The position numbers were made by a program, and so were the translations under genes. A stretch of DNA of 64,000 nucleotides, taken from contig JAQSYI010000023.1 of NCBI GenBank assembly GCA_029256185.1, positions 38,312 to 102,311 of the forward strand. Direction: 5' to 3'. A model generated the notes under the pieces. It saw only the letters and a program-made list of their open reading frames with translations, did no database searches and had not been told where the DNA came from. Of the stretch, positions 33,944 to 42,516 are shown one piece after another. Each line of letters starts with the position of its first letter. Position 1 is the first letter of the stretch. This DNA comes from Paenibacillaceae bacterium. GTDB lineage: Bacteria > Bacillota > Bacilli > Paenibacillales > NBRC-103111.

Positions 33944-35476
33944 TTATTTCAAGAATTGCTGCTCCCTCAGCTGCTTCTCGGCTTCCTGCAGCACGGCCTT
34001 GTAGTTGTAGGTTGTGTCCAGCTTGGTCAGAAAATCCCCGTATTTATCAAGCGGTGTCTTGCCGTAGATAAACTTGATTATTTCTTCTTCGCCGTACCGG
34101 TTAATATCAGCCGTATTCAGGCTGGGGGGATACACAATTACATTGCTATAAGCCTTGAGCCTCGGTATATTGACCGAGAAATTAATATAGGATTCCAGAT
34201 CAGCAAATTTGGTCTTGAGATATTCCTGGTTGCTTCCGGTAAATTGATAGACGCTGAAATATCCGCCCTCGCTGCTCATCAGCGGTGTAGGGACCACCTT
34301 ATCCCCCTCCAGGTTGTAATGCTTGCCCTCCACCCCGTACCAGACAAGGCGCGAGCCTTCCTTGGTCGCCGTATAGTTCACCAGCTCTAGCGCCTTCTTG
34401 ATCTTCTCCGGCTGCTTCTCGAGACTCTTCGGCAAAGCAAAAATGCCCCCTGCGCTAATAGCCGACATCTCAGAGTTATACGAGCCTCCCGGCCCCTGCG
34501 GAGGACTGAGCTGAATCCACTGGGCCTGCGGATTGATCTTCTGCCACTGGACTCGCACGTCTTCCTTCACTATGGCCGGCCAATGGATAAACGCAATGCC
34601 GTATTGGCCTTGGAACAGCTTCTGCTGCACATCCGGAACCTTGTTGGACATAAATTCGGGATCGACCAGCTTGGCATCCGTCAGCTTCTTAATATAAGCA
34701 AGCGCCTCCTTCATAGCCGGGTCCTGATACGTGCTGATCACCTTGCCGTCCTTAATCATGATCGTCCCCGGATTCAACGTCCCATAAGCTCCGAACAGCG
34801 GGCTGAAGGTACCAATGCCGGTGCCGGTCAGCGCGTAGGTATCGTTCTTGCCGTTGCCGTCCGGGTCCTTCTCCAAGAATGCCTTGGCGGTCTCATAAAA
34901 CTCATCCAGCGTCGTCGGCACCTTCATCCCCAGCTTATCCAGCCAATCCTTGCGAATCCAGTATGAAATCTGATTGGGCGCCTGCGGCTTGACAATACCG
35001 AACTGCTTGCCGTTGACCTTGCCCGCATCCACGGAATCCGCTCCCGCATACTGGGCATAGTCCTTCAGTTGATCCATATATGGGGTCAGATCAAGCAGAA
35101 TCCCCTTCTCCGCATAATCCTTCAGCATCGTTCGGCTGCTGACAAAAAACAGATCCGGCATATCCGAGGTGGCCAGCCTGACGTTCAACTGATTGTTGTA
35201 ATCATCCAACGTCCCCATGAATACATTTTGCTTCAGCTCGATGCCCAGCTTGCTCTCCAGACCCTGCCGGATTACGTCTTGCTCCGCCGGAGGCATCTTG
35301 ACCGATCCCGCCTGCACCAGAGCCTCGATCTTCACCGGTCCGGCCGAAGCCGTCTGACCCCCACCGGAGCCGTTGTCCCCCGGAGCTGTCCCGTTCTCCT
35401 GTCCGCATGCAGACAGAAGAGCAACTGACATGATTAGCGCAGCCATACTTCCCGTTGCCTTCTTGCTCCCCTTCAT
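33944..35476 (-). CDS. Sugar/oligosaccharide ABC transporter substrate-binding lipoprotein
   Basis: About 510 residues. It begins with a lipoprotein signal (MKGSKKATGSMAALIMSVAL, lipobox LLSAC) followed by a Gly/Ser-rich linker, then a CUT1-type extracellular solute-binding fold (WIRKDWLDKLGMKVPTTLDE; DTYALTGTGIGTFSPLFGAY). It resembles LplA, which supplies complex sugars to LplBC permeases encoded just upstream. I use ATG 35476 at the signal peptide; 14 upstream codons lack a signal-like start. Confidence 0.9.
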   Translation of the reverse strand: MKGSKKATGSMAALIMSVALLSACGQENGTAPGDNGSGGGQTASAGPVKIEALVQAGSVKMPPAEQDVIRQGLESKLGIELKQNVFMGTLDDYNNQLNVRLATSDMPDLFFVSSRTMLKDYAEKGILLDLTPYMDQLKDYAQYAGADSVDAGKVNGKQFGIVKPQAPNQISYWIRKDWLDKLGMKVPTTLDEFYETAKAFLEKDPDGNGKNDTYALTGTGIGTFSPLFGAYGTLNPGTIMIKDGKVISTYQDPAMKEALAYIKKLTDAKLVDPEFMSNKVPDVQQKLFQGQYGIAFIHWPAIVKEDVRVQWQKINPQAQWIQLSPPQGPGGSYNSEMSAISAGGIFALPKSLEKQPEKIKKALELVNYTATKEGSRLVWYGVEGKHYNLEGDKVVPTPLMSSEGGYFSVYQFTGSNQEYLKTKFADLESYINFSVNIPRLKAYSNVIVYPPSLNTADINRYGEEEIIKFIYGKTPLDKYGDFLTKLDTTYNYKAVLQEAEKQLREQQFLK

Positions 35477-35559
35477 CGTCAACCCTTCCTTCTCTTCTAT
35501 TATTATATATGAAAACACTTTTCAGTGCTTCATCCGCATGATACCCCCATGACACCCGT

Positions 35560-36423
35560 TCAGCCCTTGATCGAGCCCACCAGCATTCCCTTGGTGAAAT
35601 GCTTCTGGATAAACGGATAGATGATAATCATCGGAGCGCTGACCAGCACAACCGCTGCCATCTGCAGTGTCAGCGTCGGTACGACCTGGACCGTGCTGGT
35701 TAGCTGATCCTGCGACGTTTCGAGCAGCATTCGCCGGACAACCACTTGCAGAGGATGCAGGGTCCGGTCGGTCACATACAGAACGGCTGTAAAGAACGTA
35801 TTCCAGTGCCCCACCATATTAAACAACGCTATGGTCATAATGACCGGAAGGGACAACGGCAGCACCAGCTGTGCCAGAATGCGCAGCTCCTTCGCCCCGT
35901 CCATCCTTGCGGCTTCGAACAGCTCGGAAGGAATATTCTCGAAGAACGTCTTCATAATCAACACATGGAACGTAACGATGGCCCCCGGAATAATCATGGC
36001 CCATACCGTATTGACAAGCCCCAGCCCCTTCACAACAAGATAGGTGGGAATCAGCCCTCCGCTAAACAGCATGGTGATGAATATATACATGAGCCAGAAG
36101 CTGCGGCCAGGCAGATTTCGGCGGCTCAGCGGATAAGCCATTGACATGATACCCAGCAGGTTGATCAGACTGCCTGCCGACGTCAGAAAAGCGGTGATGC
36201 CGAATGCCCTTGGCAGCTCCGAATCGCTTAGGAGATGCCGGTACGCATCCAGCGTAACGGCGCGGGGGATGATGACATAGCCCCCGTTCTTGAGCACTTC
36301 CGCATACGGCGTGATCGATACCGAGACCACATACAGCACCGGGAACACGGCCAGCACCGCAATCGCCGCCAGAATAGCATATACCGCGCCGTTGACAAGC
36401 CGATCCTCCATACCCTTTACCAT
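35560..36423 (-). CDS. ABC transporter permease, LplC/YtcP type
   Basis: About 287 residues with six membrane helices and the cytoplasmic EAA loop FEAARMDGAKELRILAQLVL, the contact site for the ATPase. It forms the second half of a carbohydrate CUT1 permease with the gene upstream. ATG 36423 follows GGGGGATGGCAT and overlaps the end of the other permease by seven bases, so the two are coupled. The ATPase (MsmX-like) is not encoded here; a shared one is likely. Confidence 0.9.
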   Translation of the reverse strand: MVKGMEDRLVNGAVYAILAAIAVLAVFPVLYVVSVSITPYAEVLKNGGYVIIPRAVTLDAYRHLLSDSELPRAFGITAFLTSAGSLINLLGIMSMAYPLSRRNLPGRSFWLMYIFITMLFSGGLIPTYLVVKGLGLVNTVWAMIIPGAIVTFHVLIMKTFFENIPSELFEAARMDGAKELRILAQLVLPLSLPVIMTIALFNMVGHWNTFFTAVLYVTDRTLHPLQVVVRRMLLETSQDQLTSTVQVVPTLTLQMAAVVLVSAPMIIIYPFIQKHFTKGMLVGSIKG

Positions 36424-37385
36424 ATGCCATCCCCCCATCGCTTGGATAAGCTGTTGGTTCCGAGGATCAGCACGAAGCCGATCAGGGACTTGAACAATCC
36501 CACAGCCGCGGCCAAGCTGAAATTCATCCGCTCCAGACCGGTACGGAACACCCAGGTATCGATAATGTCGGCAACCGGATATACATGCACATTGTAGAAA
36601 ATATAAATTTGGTCAAAGCCTGCATCCATAAAGTTGCCGAGCCGCAGGATTAGGAGCAGGACAATCACATTGCGGATGCCCGGCAGCGTAATATGCCAGA
36701 TCATCCTCATCCGCGACGCTCCATCCACCCGCGATGCCTCATACAAGGAAGGATCGATTCCCGTGATGGCCGCCAAATAAATGATGGAGCCCCAGCCCAC
36801 ATCCTTCCAAATCTCCGTTAGCACCAGAATGCTGCGGAACCATTCCTGGGATTGAAGGAAGGCAACCGGCTCCCCGCCCAGCGACGACAGCCAGCTGTTG
36901 ACCAGGCCGCTCGTAGGGGACAGGAAGGCCACCACAATTCCGTAGATGATGACCCATGACAGAAAATGCGGCATATAGCTGAGCGTCTGCACAGTCCTCT
37001 TGTACCAGCGGACCTGGCATTCATTAAGCAGCACCGCCACCACAATATCCGGAATCATGCCGAACACCAGCTTGTACAGACTGATCAGGAAGGTATTGGA
37101 CAAGAGCTGCGTAAAGTAAGGCGAATCATAAAAATACTTGAAGTGCTTATACCACGGATCTGCCCACGGACTCTGCAGGATGCCTTCTACGACATTGAAA
37201 TCCTTAAACGCGATCAGCAATCCGTAGATGGGCACATACTTAAACACAAAGTACCACACAATTCCCGGCAGCATGATGGCGTACAAGGTCCGGAAGCTCC
37301 ACCACTTCATCAGCCTCCTCCTCCAGGCTGCCGTCAGCGAGACGGCCCCCTCCTGCGGAGTCGATAATTCCAAGCGCTGCTGCAT
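36417..37385 (-). CDS. ABC transporter permease, LplB type
   Basis: About 322 residues with six membrane helices, the N-terminal LYAIMLPGIVWYFVFKYVPI block and EAA loop YEASRVDGASRMRMIWHITL. It forms the first half of a sugar permease; the pair resembles LplB/LplC in Bacillus. I use ATG 37385, which has AAGGAGAGA upstream; the frame extends 145 more codons with no similarity to permeases. It heads the six-gene cluster. Confidence 0.9.
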   Translation of the reverse strand: MQQRLELSTPQEGAVSLTAAWRRRLMKWWSFRTLYAIMLPGIVWYFVFKYVPIYGLLIAFKDFNVVEGILQSPWADPWYKHFKYFYDSPYFTQLLSNTFLISLYKLVFGMIPDIVVAVLLNECQVRWYKRTVQTLSYMPHFLSWVIIYGIVVAFLSPTSGLVNSWLSSLGGEPVAFLQSQEWFRSILVLTEIWKDVGWGSIIYLAAITGIDPSLYEASRVDGASRMRMIWHITLPGIRNVIVLLLILRLGNFMDAGFDQIYIFYNVHVYPVADIIDTWVFRTGLERMNFSLAAAVGLFKSLIGFVLILGTNSLSKRWGDGIW

Positions 37386-37486
37386 TTCACATTCTCTCCT
37401 TTTTGTTTGCGCTTTCATTTGGTTATGCGCTAAGTATAGCAGTCCCCCGGCCGCGGTTATATTCAAAAAAGGCACAAAAATGTACA

Positions 37487-37511
37487 CAAACCGCGAGAAA
37501 TTCGCGGTTTG
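37487..37511. promoter_or_regulatory. Inverted repeat between permease and hydrolase genes
   Basis: CAAACCGCGA and TCGCGGTTTG form a perfect 10-bp inverted repeat around GAAAT, in the divergent control region. It is about 100 bases upstream of the permease start and could be an operator for the YesN-type regulator; that is a guess from position. Confidence 0.4.
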
Positions 37512-37592
37512 TTCTCCTGGGTACAGGAAAAATATGCTATCGTAAGAACCAAGGCTAAATCGATATTCCTTCCGGGAAGGGAGCAATAAGTA

Positions 37593-39076
37593 ATGTGTTT
37601 TGTAAAGGGGCTTCCGGAAAATCACGGGGTATCCTCCAGATCCATTCTGAATTTTGTTGAAGCAACGGAGCATCACCCTCAGATCAATCTGAATAATTTC
37701 ATGCTGCTGTCCGGCAACCATCTCCTGGCCCAATTCTGCAAAAAACCATATGATCCACATGAAATCAGTTGCTGTTTTCCATGACGAAATCTGTTTCTTC
37801 CCTTGGTATTGGAATTGCATGGGATAAGGGTCTGCTGGATCTTGACGATCAGGTGATTTCTTTCTTTTCGGACAAGCTGCCGGACAACCCTGGCGATAAC
37901 TTAAGAAGCATGACTATCCGCCATCTGTTAACCATGACCTCGGGAATTCATGATAACACCTATGGCGTGCTGTATCCCGAGCAGAACTGGGTTCAGGCCT
38001 TCCTGTCCCAGGCTTTCCCTCACGAGCCGGGAACGTATTACCGTTACAGCACTCATGCTTCCCACATGCTTTCAGCTATCATGGAGAAAGTCACCGGGCA
38101 GAGCTTGCTTGACTTTCTGGAGGCAAATTTATTTTCACCTATGGATATCCCGAGACCCCAATGGGAGCTGGCGCCTGACGGAATAATCGCCGGAGGCATG
38201 GGTCTAAGCCTGTCCCCCGAATCCATCGCGAAAATAGGCTTGCTTTTATTGAATAAGGGCATATATGCAGGCATTAGAATCATCTCCGGGGATTACCTTG
38301 CCCTGGCAACATCGGCCCAGGTCACCAAGCAGGATGAGGGCAAACCCTATTCCGGCAGTCAATACGGATACCAGTTCCATGTAGGCTTGGACGGTTGCTT
38401 CAGAGCCGACGGAGCATTTGGTCAGCTGTGCTTTATATCACCAGCCAAAAACCTTGTTGTTGTGGCCACCTCAAGAAGTACGAACGTTGAAGCATTGCTC
38501 GAACTGGTCTATAACTATTTTATACATAATCATGACCTGGCCTGTGATCATAGCTTGTATACTGGGCTGCAGGACAAACTGGAGAGTCTGGCCTATGAGG
38601 AGCCGGTCTGTCGTGGAATATCATCAGATGTTCCGACTCTGAACAACCGCTGCTATCTCATAGATGAGAACCCCAACGGCGTTCAACAGGTCATCATTAA
38701 TCAAAGCAACCTTTTTTTGCTTGATTTCAAATTGATTTACGCCAACGGGACCGTGAACGAGCTTCAATTCGATTTTAGACATCCGCTCTCCGGCAACAGC
38801 CTTTTTGTTAAAGACATCCAAATGCACAGGCAAAGGTATGTTTCATATGCACGATGGATAGCCCCCACGGAGCTTGAATTGAAGGTAGCTTATATAGAAA
38901 CTCCCTATGTGGTCACTTATGCCCTCTCCTTCGAGGATAGCAAAATCCTGTTCGGCTTCGCCATCAATGTCTCCTTCAATCTGAAAAGCTTCACAGCCGC
39001 GGGGCGTTTAAGGGGAAGTGTTCCGGATGATAAGTCTCTTTGTCAGGCAGTCATGATCAAGGGGCAGCTCATGTAG
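37593..39076 (+). pseudogene. Beta-lactamase-fold serine hydrolase, broken by frameshift
   Basis: A first frame (37593-37784) opens after AAGGGAG and encodes the usual N-terminal block (GVSSRSILNFVEATEHHPQ to FMLLSGNHLLAQF), then stops. A second frame entered at about 37769 continues with LLFSMTKSVSSLGIGIAWDK, holding the catalytic SxxK, and runs to 39076 (HLLTMTSGIHDNTYG, YYRYSTHASHMLS with the YxT/N motif). One missing base near 37766 explains it, so this is one gene of about 490 residues of the PF00144 class. A pseudogene, a read error and recoding are all possible. Confidence 0.75.
38952..39076. repeat. Duplicated block D1, copy a (hydrolase 3' end)
   Basis: The last 125 bases of the hydrolase gene recur at 40193-40315 with about nine differences and one deletion, and both end at the same TAG. 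This is the first of three blocks of a scrambled tandem duplication. Confidence 0.85.
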
Positions 39077-39203
39077 AAGTTTGTCTTGTCCTTAGAAAGA
39101 GGAAAAGCAGCTCAACTGTGTTGGGCTGCTTTTTTTAGACATCCAAATGCACAGGCAAAGGTATGTTTCATACCTATCCCAAATGTGCTTTCAAGGCTTT
39201 GCC
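39077..39203. repeat. Duplicated block D2, copy a (terminator plus merR tail)
   Basis: Matches 41280-41405 almost exactly. It contains a terminator hairpin, a 36-bp piece also found inside the hydrolase gene (38812-38847), and the last roughly 30 bases of the merR-type gene. Here the merR body is missing. Confidence 0.85.
39103..39137 (+). terminator. Terminator after the hydrolase gene
   Basis: AAAAGCAGCTCAAC (39103-39116) pairs with GTTGGGCTGCTTTT (39120-39133) with a 3-base loop and a run of T. It lies 26 bases after the hydrolase stop. Confidence 0.9.
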
Positions 39204-39292
39204 TAGCTAGCATACACATTTGCCTTTATGAGAAATTCTCCAAGAATTACCTGAGCTATACCGGGTGGCTCTATTAGACGAGTACCCCCAAG

Positions 39293-39799
39293 TCAATGAC
39301 AATGCCATGAATCACTATGCGGTGCTACCTCTTTCCAATACTCTAACAATTCCTTAATATATTCCAAAGCACTACCGTTGGGATTTACAAACTGAACAGG
39401 GAATTGAAAGCATGCATTTGTAAATTCCTTGCCGAAAACCGTCATATCTTTTCCCTTTGGGCAATCATCCACACAAGATATACAAGGCATCACACTGTCT
39501 TGAACAGCTTTTATGAACTCTTCCTCCAATTCGCCCTTATAATCACCTGAAAAGAAAAAAACGCGCCATTTATCCTTATTCATGAATATGCTGCACAAAT
39601 AATTATTCTCGTAGGAAATTCTCCAATAAGTTGGTCCGAACCATTGCCGCGGCGCCATTTGATTCGCTCTTAAATAGGCGGCGAATCCCAGTGCGTTCTT
39701 CTTCAAATCACCCTCAAGAAGCTCGAGGATTTCTTCCTCTATTTGAGGACTGGTTTTCTCTTGCTCTTTGTCCAAAGAGGCATTGCTTTTTTCGGACAT
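39293..39799 (-). CDS. Hypothetical cytoplasmic protein with Cys cluster
   Basis: A 168-residue soluble protein. The first 35 residues are charged and E/K-rich. The C-terminal half has a core WRISYENNYLCSIFMNKDKW then VFFFSGDYKGELEEEFIKAV and a Cys cluster CISCVDDCPKGKDM. I do not recognise a named family. It occupies the place where the merR-type gene was lost in the first duplication copy. A good promoter lies upstream at 39889-39918. Confidence 0.65.
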   Translation of the reverse strand: MSEKSNASLDKEQEKTSPQIEEEILELLEGDLKKNALGFAAYLRANQMAPRQWFGPTYWRISYENNYLCSIFMNKDKWRVFFFSGDYKGELEEEFIKAVQDSVMPCISCVDDCPKGKDMTVFGKEFTNACFQFPVQFVNPNGSALEYIKELLEYWKEVAPHSDSWHCH

Positions 39800-39888
39800 T
39801 TGTTTTCAGTTCCTTTCGCATCTTATATGAATTTTCAACACTACCCTATATCGCACTAGGCGTAGATAAGAAAACTGCTCTGCCTTGA

Positions 39889-39918
39889 ATTATATCAACG
39901 GAATTCATTCAATGTCGA
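39889..39918 (-). promoter_or_regulatory. Promoter of the hypothetical gene at 39.3-39.8 kb
   Basis: TCGACA (minus strand at 39913-39918), 18-base spacer ending in TGA, TATAAT (39889-39894). Five of six at -35, a perfect -10 and an extended TG motif. It lies about 90 bases before the ATG at 39799. Confidence 0.65.
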
Positions 39919-39926
39919 TCCGACGT

Positions 39927-40119
39927 ACTATCACGGAACGTGACAGTCAATGCTTTTCAGATTTACTTTTCATTATACATGGGCTGTAACTGAAAAACCG
40001 ATTAAATATAAATAATACCACCTGTTCCCGGAATACGAATGGCGGTTCTGTTTTTAAGCTCTGTACCTGCTTATTGTAAAATAAACATAGTCGATGTTAC
40101 ATAGCTTTTCTTCCTTGCT
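39927..40119. repeat. Duplicated block D3, copy a (merR promoter region)
   Basis: Matches 42291-42474 with scattered changes. It has the operator TCACGGAACGTGA and the -35 box of the merR-type promoter but lacks the -10 box, because homology stops at the breakpoint. No gene lies in it. The rest of 39800-40549 likewise holds no gene I can support beyond repeat blocks. Confidence 0.85.
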
Positions 40120-40192
40120 GATATCATGGGAAACATCCCTTTGTGCTCCGGTACAGTCCGCGATGAACTCGCTTGCCCGAGAACGTCCACGT

Positions 40193-40315
40193 CAGCTTCG
40201 TCATCAATGTCTCCTTCAATATGAAAAACTTCACAGCCGCGGGGCATTTAAGGGGAAGTGTCCCGGATGAAAGTCTCTTTGTCAGGCAGTCATGATCAAG
40301 GGGCAGCTCATGTAG
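40193..40315. repeat. Duplicated block D1, copy b (hydrolase gene tail)
   Basis: A second copy of the last 125 bases of the hydrolase gene including its TAG stop, with the rest of the gene absent. A 964-base insert follows directly after the TAG before block D2 resumes. Confidence 0.85.
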
Positions 40316-40549
40316 ATTAGCTACTTTTTGCCGCGTTCTGATGGTTGGACATTAGACAAAGAATACACTCTATTTGACTTTCTCAGCGGGCGAATCAGTT
40401 TGAATTTGTTATTTATCAACTTTTTTAGAAAATAACGTTAGATTCTATCATTTAGCATCGTTATAGATTATAGAGGCGTTACACCATAATGAAAACACAA
40501 CAGCCCATCTTTTTCCGTATTAGCCACCGGAAGAACCGCTCTTCTCGAC

Positions 40550-41023
40550 TTGAGTTACTATAGCGAGTATGGATTCATATCCAATGTCTATCGTTGGGAT
40601 TTAAACAGAAGAATATCCCCCCCTGTTCATAATACGTCGACGACCACCACAAATTCATATACAATCAGTTACTCAACATCTCAATCATTTACTTCCAATT
40701 TCACGTTCAGTACATCTGGACAAAAAAGTGCCGTTACAGCGGGGGTTACGGTCGGCGCAGCATGGCAAAATTCGTATAGCGTTTCGCAATCAATAACTCA
40801 GAATGTTCCGCCGGGACAATACGGATGGATGGATTATACGCCCATTTTGGATAATTCTTATGGTATACTACATGAAGAGGTTTGGTCTGTAGTGCCGGGA
40901 AGTTCAGTCTTACTGGTTGATGAGGATCATTTTCTTGATCTCTACATCGCTAAACAGACCTCTACAAACATTCCTGACGGTCTGTATACGATTGTTGAAA
41001 GTTCTTCCTACCCAACATACTAA
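40550..41023 (+). CDS. Ser/Thr-rich beta-strand protein, N-terminus uncertain
   Basis: At least 157 residues. The frame is open back to 40493 (reading VLATGRTALLDL before SYYSEYGFI), so the TTG at 40550 is only the track start; a frameshift around the T-run at 40509-40514 from the ATG at 40489 is possible. Residues 30-85 alternate Ser/Thr with hydrophobics (SYTISYSTSQSFTSNFTFST; WQNSYSVSQSITQNVPPGQY), then GWMDYTPILDNSYG and EEVWSVVPGS. The alternation with a VPPG turn resembles beta-barrel pore-forming toxins of the aerolysin type, but I cannot assign a family. Confidence 0.6.
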   Translation: MSYYSEYGFISNVYRWDLNRRISPPVHNTSTTTTNSYTISYSTSQSFTSNFTFSTSGQKSAVTAGVTVGAAWQNSYSVSQSITQNVPPGQYGWMDYTPILDNSYGILHEEVWSVVPGSSVLLVDEDHFLDLYIAKQTSTNIPDGLYTIVESSSYPTY

Positions 41024-41041
41024 CTTAAGCCAGGTGATGGA

Positions 41042-41281
41042 ATGAATAAACGTGGAACTGCATTATCTTTTTTTGCAATTGCCGCCTTATTATTCATTGG
41101 CAGACAATTTACTCACCATGTGACTGCTGCAATAGTTGGCGCAAACAACGGTAATATGTCCTCGGGGCAGTACCCAATGGCTTTGGACTTAACCTCAACC
41201 TATTCGGTTGTTCCAGAGATCATTGCCTTGTTTGCAGGTATTGTGTTTTTAATCTGGTCTTTTGTTTCAAAGGAAAAGTAA
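41042..41281 (+). CDS. Small two-helix membrane protein
   Basis: A 79-residue protein with two predicted membrane helices (about residues 7-30 and 55-74) joined by an Asn/Ser/Gly/Thr-rich loop. AGGTGATGG precedes the ATG, which is 18 bases after the beta-strand protein stop, so the two form a unit. Its stop sits at the duplication breakpoint. An accessory, anchoring or immunity role for the partner is only a guess. Confidence 0.6.
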   Translation: MNKRGTALSFFAIAALLFIGRQFTHHVTAAIVGANNGNMSSGQYPMALDLTSTYSVVPEIIALFAGIVFLIWSFVSKEK

Positions 41282-41405
41282 GTTTGTCTTTTCCTTAGAA
41301 AGAGGAAAAGCAGCCCAACTATGTTGGGCTGCTTTTTAAGACATCCAAATGCACAGGCAAAGGTATGTTTCATACCTATCCCAAATGTGCTTTCAAGGCT
41401 TTGCC
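41280..41405. repeat. Duplicated block D2, copy b
   Basis: Second copy of 39077-39203 holding a terminator and the 3' end of the intact merR-type gene. The 36-bp hydrolase-derived piece is present here too. Confidence 0.85.
41306..41336. terminator. Bidirectional terminator downstream of merR-type gene
   Basis: AAAAGCAGCCCAAC (41306-41319) and GTTGGGCTGCTTTT (41323-41336) form a 14-bp perfect stem with a 3-base loop, flanked by A and T runs. It ends the small membrane protein on plus and the regulator on minus. Confidence 0.9.
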
Positions 41406-42251
41406 GATAAATTCGGACGCACCTTGGCCGTATTTCCTATCAGTCCCTTCTATAAATGCCGGGTTGGATAAATACAGCTCTGACATAAGCCCCCAGTAGT
41501 TGCCGCCCATATCAATGGTCTTCACAGCCTCATTGCCATGGCTTGCTGCTTTCACCAGGTCGTTAACCGTTTGGCGGATCTCTTCTGAAGCGGGATCTTT
41601 GCTTATATCGGATGTCAGCTTGTTCATTAATTCATTCGTCCGCTCCATATAAGCTTCGGCATTATCCTTTAATGAATGAAGTGATTCCATCGTATCCGAA
41701 AAATGATTCAGATTTTTCTTCATCGCTTCAGTATACTTATCTATACTCCCATATGCTTTTATGGCCATTTCGGCAAGCTCGGATTCCCTTGCTTTCAGTT
41801 CACCGATCTGTTGCTCAAACTCTGCCACGCTGCCCCATTGTTCTATGATTTCATTTGCGTGGTTCTTTTTGAATGTCTCCAATGCAGCGAAATATTCATT
41901 CATATCAAATTCTTGAAAGCTCATACTCTTCTCTCCTTTTATAAGTCTGTCTAATAAATGTAATAAACCATCGAGTCTGTCTCGCTTGGCCTGAATCAGC
42001 TCTCTCTGATTTTTATAGGCTTTGTTCTTATCAAACTGCGGGTTCTGCAGAACGGCCTTTATATCCTTTAGCGGAAAATCCATTTCCTTAAAAAAGAGGA
42101 TCTGCTGGATCACTTCCAGCGCATCGTCATCATACATTCTATAACCCGATTCTGTCACTTGACTTGGATGGAATAACCCGATTTCATCATAGTATTGCAG
42201 CGTGCGCACACTTACGCCCGTGAGATCAGAAACTTGCTTGATGGTCCTCAT
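41376..42251 (-). CDS. MerR-family regulator with TipAS drug-binding domain
   Basis: A 291-residue regulator. N-terminal MerR winged HTH (MRTIKQVSDLTGVSVRTLQY; YDEIGLFHPSQVTESGYRMY), a long dimerisation helix (about 75-110), then a TipAS domain (about 115-255, with ending YGQGASEFIGKAL). TipAS proteins bind thiopeptides and related drugs and activate resistance genes or themselves. The promoter has the 19-bp spacing typical of MerR control (see 42284-42314), so it likely autoactivates. It is the intact gene of copy 2 of a duplicated unit. Confidence 0.92.
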   Translation of the reverse strand: MRTIKQVSDLTGVSVRTLQYYDEIGLFHPSQVTESGYRMYDDDALEVIQQILFFKEMDFPLKDIKAVLQNPQFDKNKAYKNQRELIQAKRDRLDGLLHLLDRLIKGEKSMSFQEFDMNEYFAALETFKKNHANEIIEQWGSVAEFEQQIGELKARESELAEMAIKAYGSIDKYTEAMKKNLNHFSDTMESLHSLKDNAEAYMERTNELMNKLTSDISKDPASEEIRQTVNDLVKAASHGNEAVKTIDMGGNYWGLMSELYLSNPAFIEGTDRKYGQGASEFIGKALKAHLG

Positions 42252-42283
42252 CCGGACACCCTCCCCCTTCCCGCTCTATATTC

Positions 42284-42314
42284 AACATACACTATCACGG
42301 AACGTGACAGTCAA
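42284..42314 (-). promoter_or_regulatory. MerR-type promoter with 19-bp spacer and dyad operator
   Basis: TTGACT (minus strand at 42309-42314), 19-base spacer, TATGTT (42284-42289). The spacer holds TCACG-GAA-CGTGA, a perfect palindrome (42295-42307). The long spacer and operator between the boxes are the MerR hallmark. The leader to the ATG is about 32 bases. Confidence 0.8.
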
Positions 42315-42474
42315 TGCTTTTTTCAGATTTACTTTTCATTTACACGGGCTGTATCTGAAAAACCGATTAAATATAGATAAAACCACCTGTTCCCGGAATA
42401 GGAATGGTGGTTCTGTTTTTAAGTTCTGATAAATAAACATAGTCAATGTTACAAGCATCTCTTCATTGCTGTCC
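42291..42474. repeat. Duplicated block D3, copy b
   Basis: Counterpart of 39927-40119; contains the functional MerR promoter and the adjoining intergenic DNA up to the GyrI-like gene. Confidence 0.85.
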
Positions 42475-42516
42475 ATCGGCGTACAGGCAGCCCGGACCGA
42501 GGTTATGGACGGGCTG

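Noticed and set aside
36417..37820. 467-residue form of the LplB-type permease
   Set aside because: The 145 extra codons have no similarity to permeases; the ATG at 37385 with AAGGAG is the proper start.
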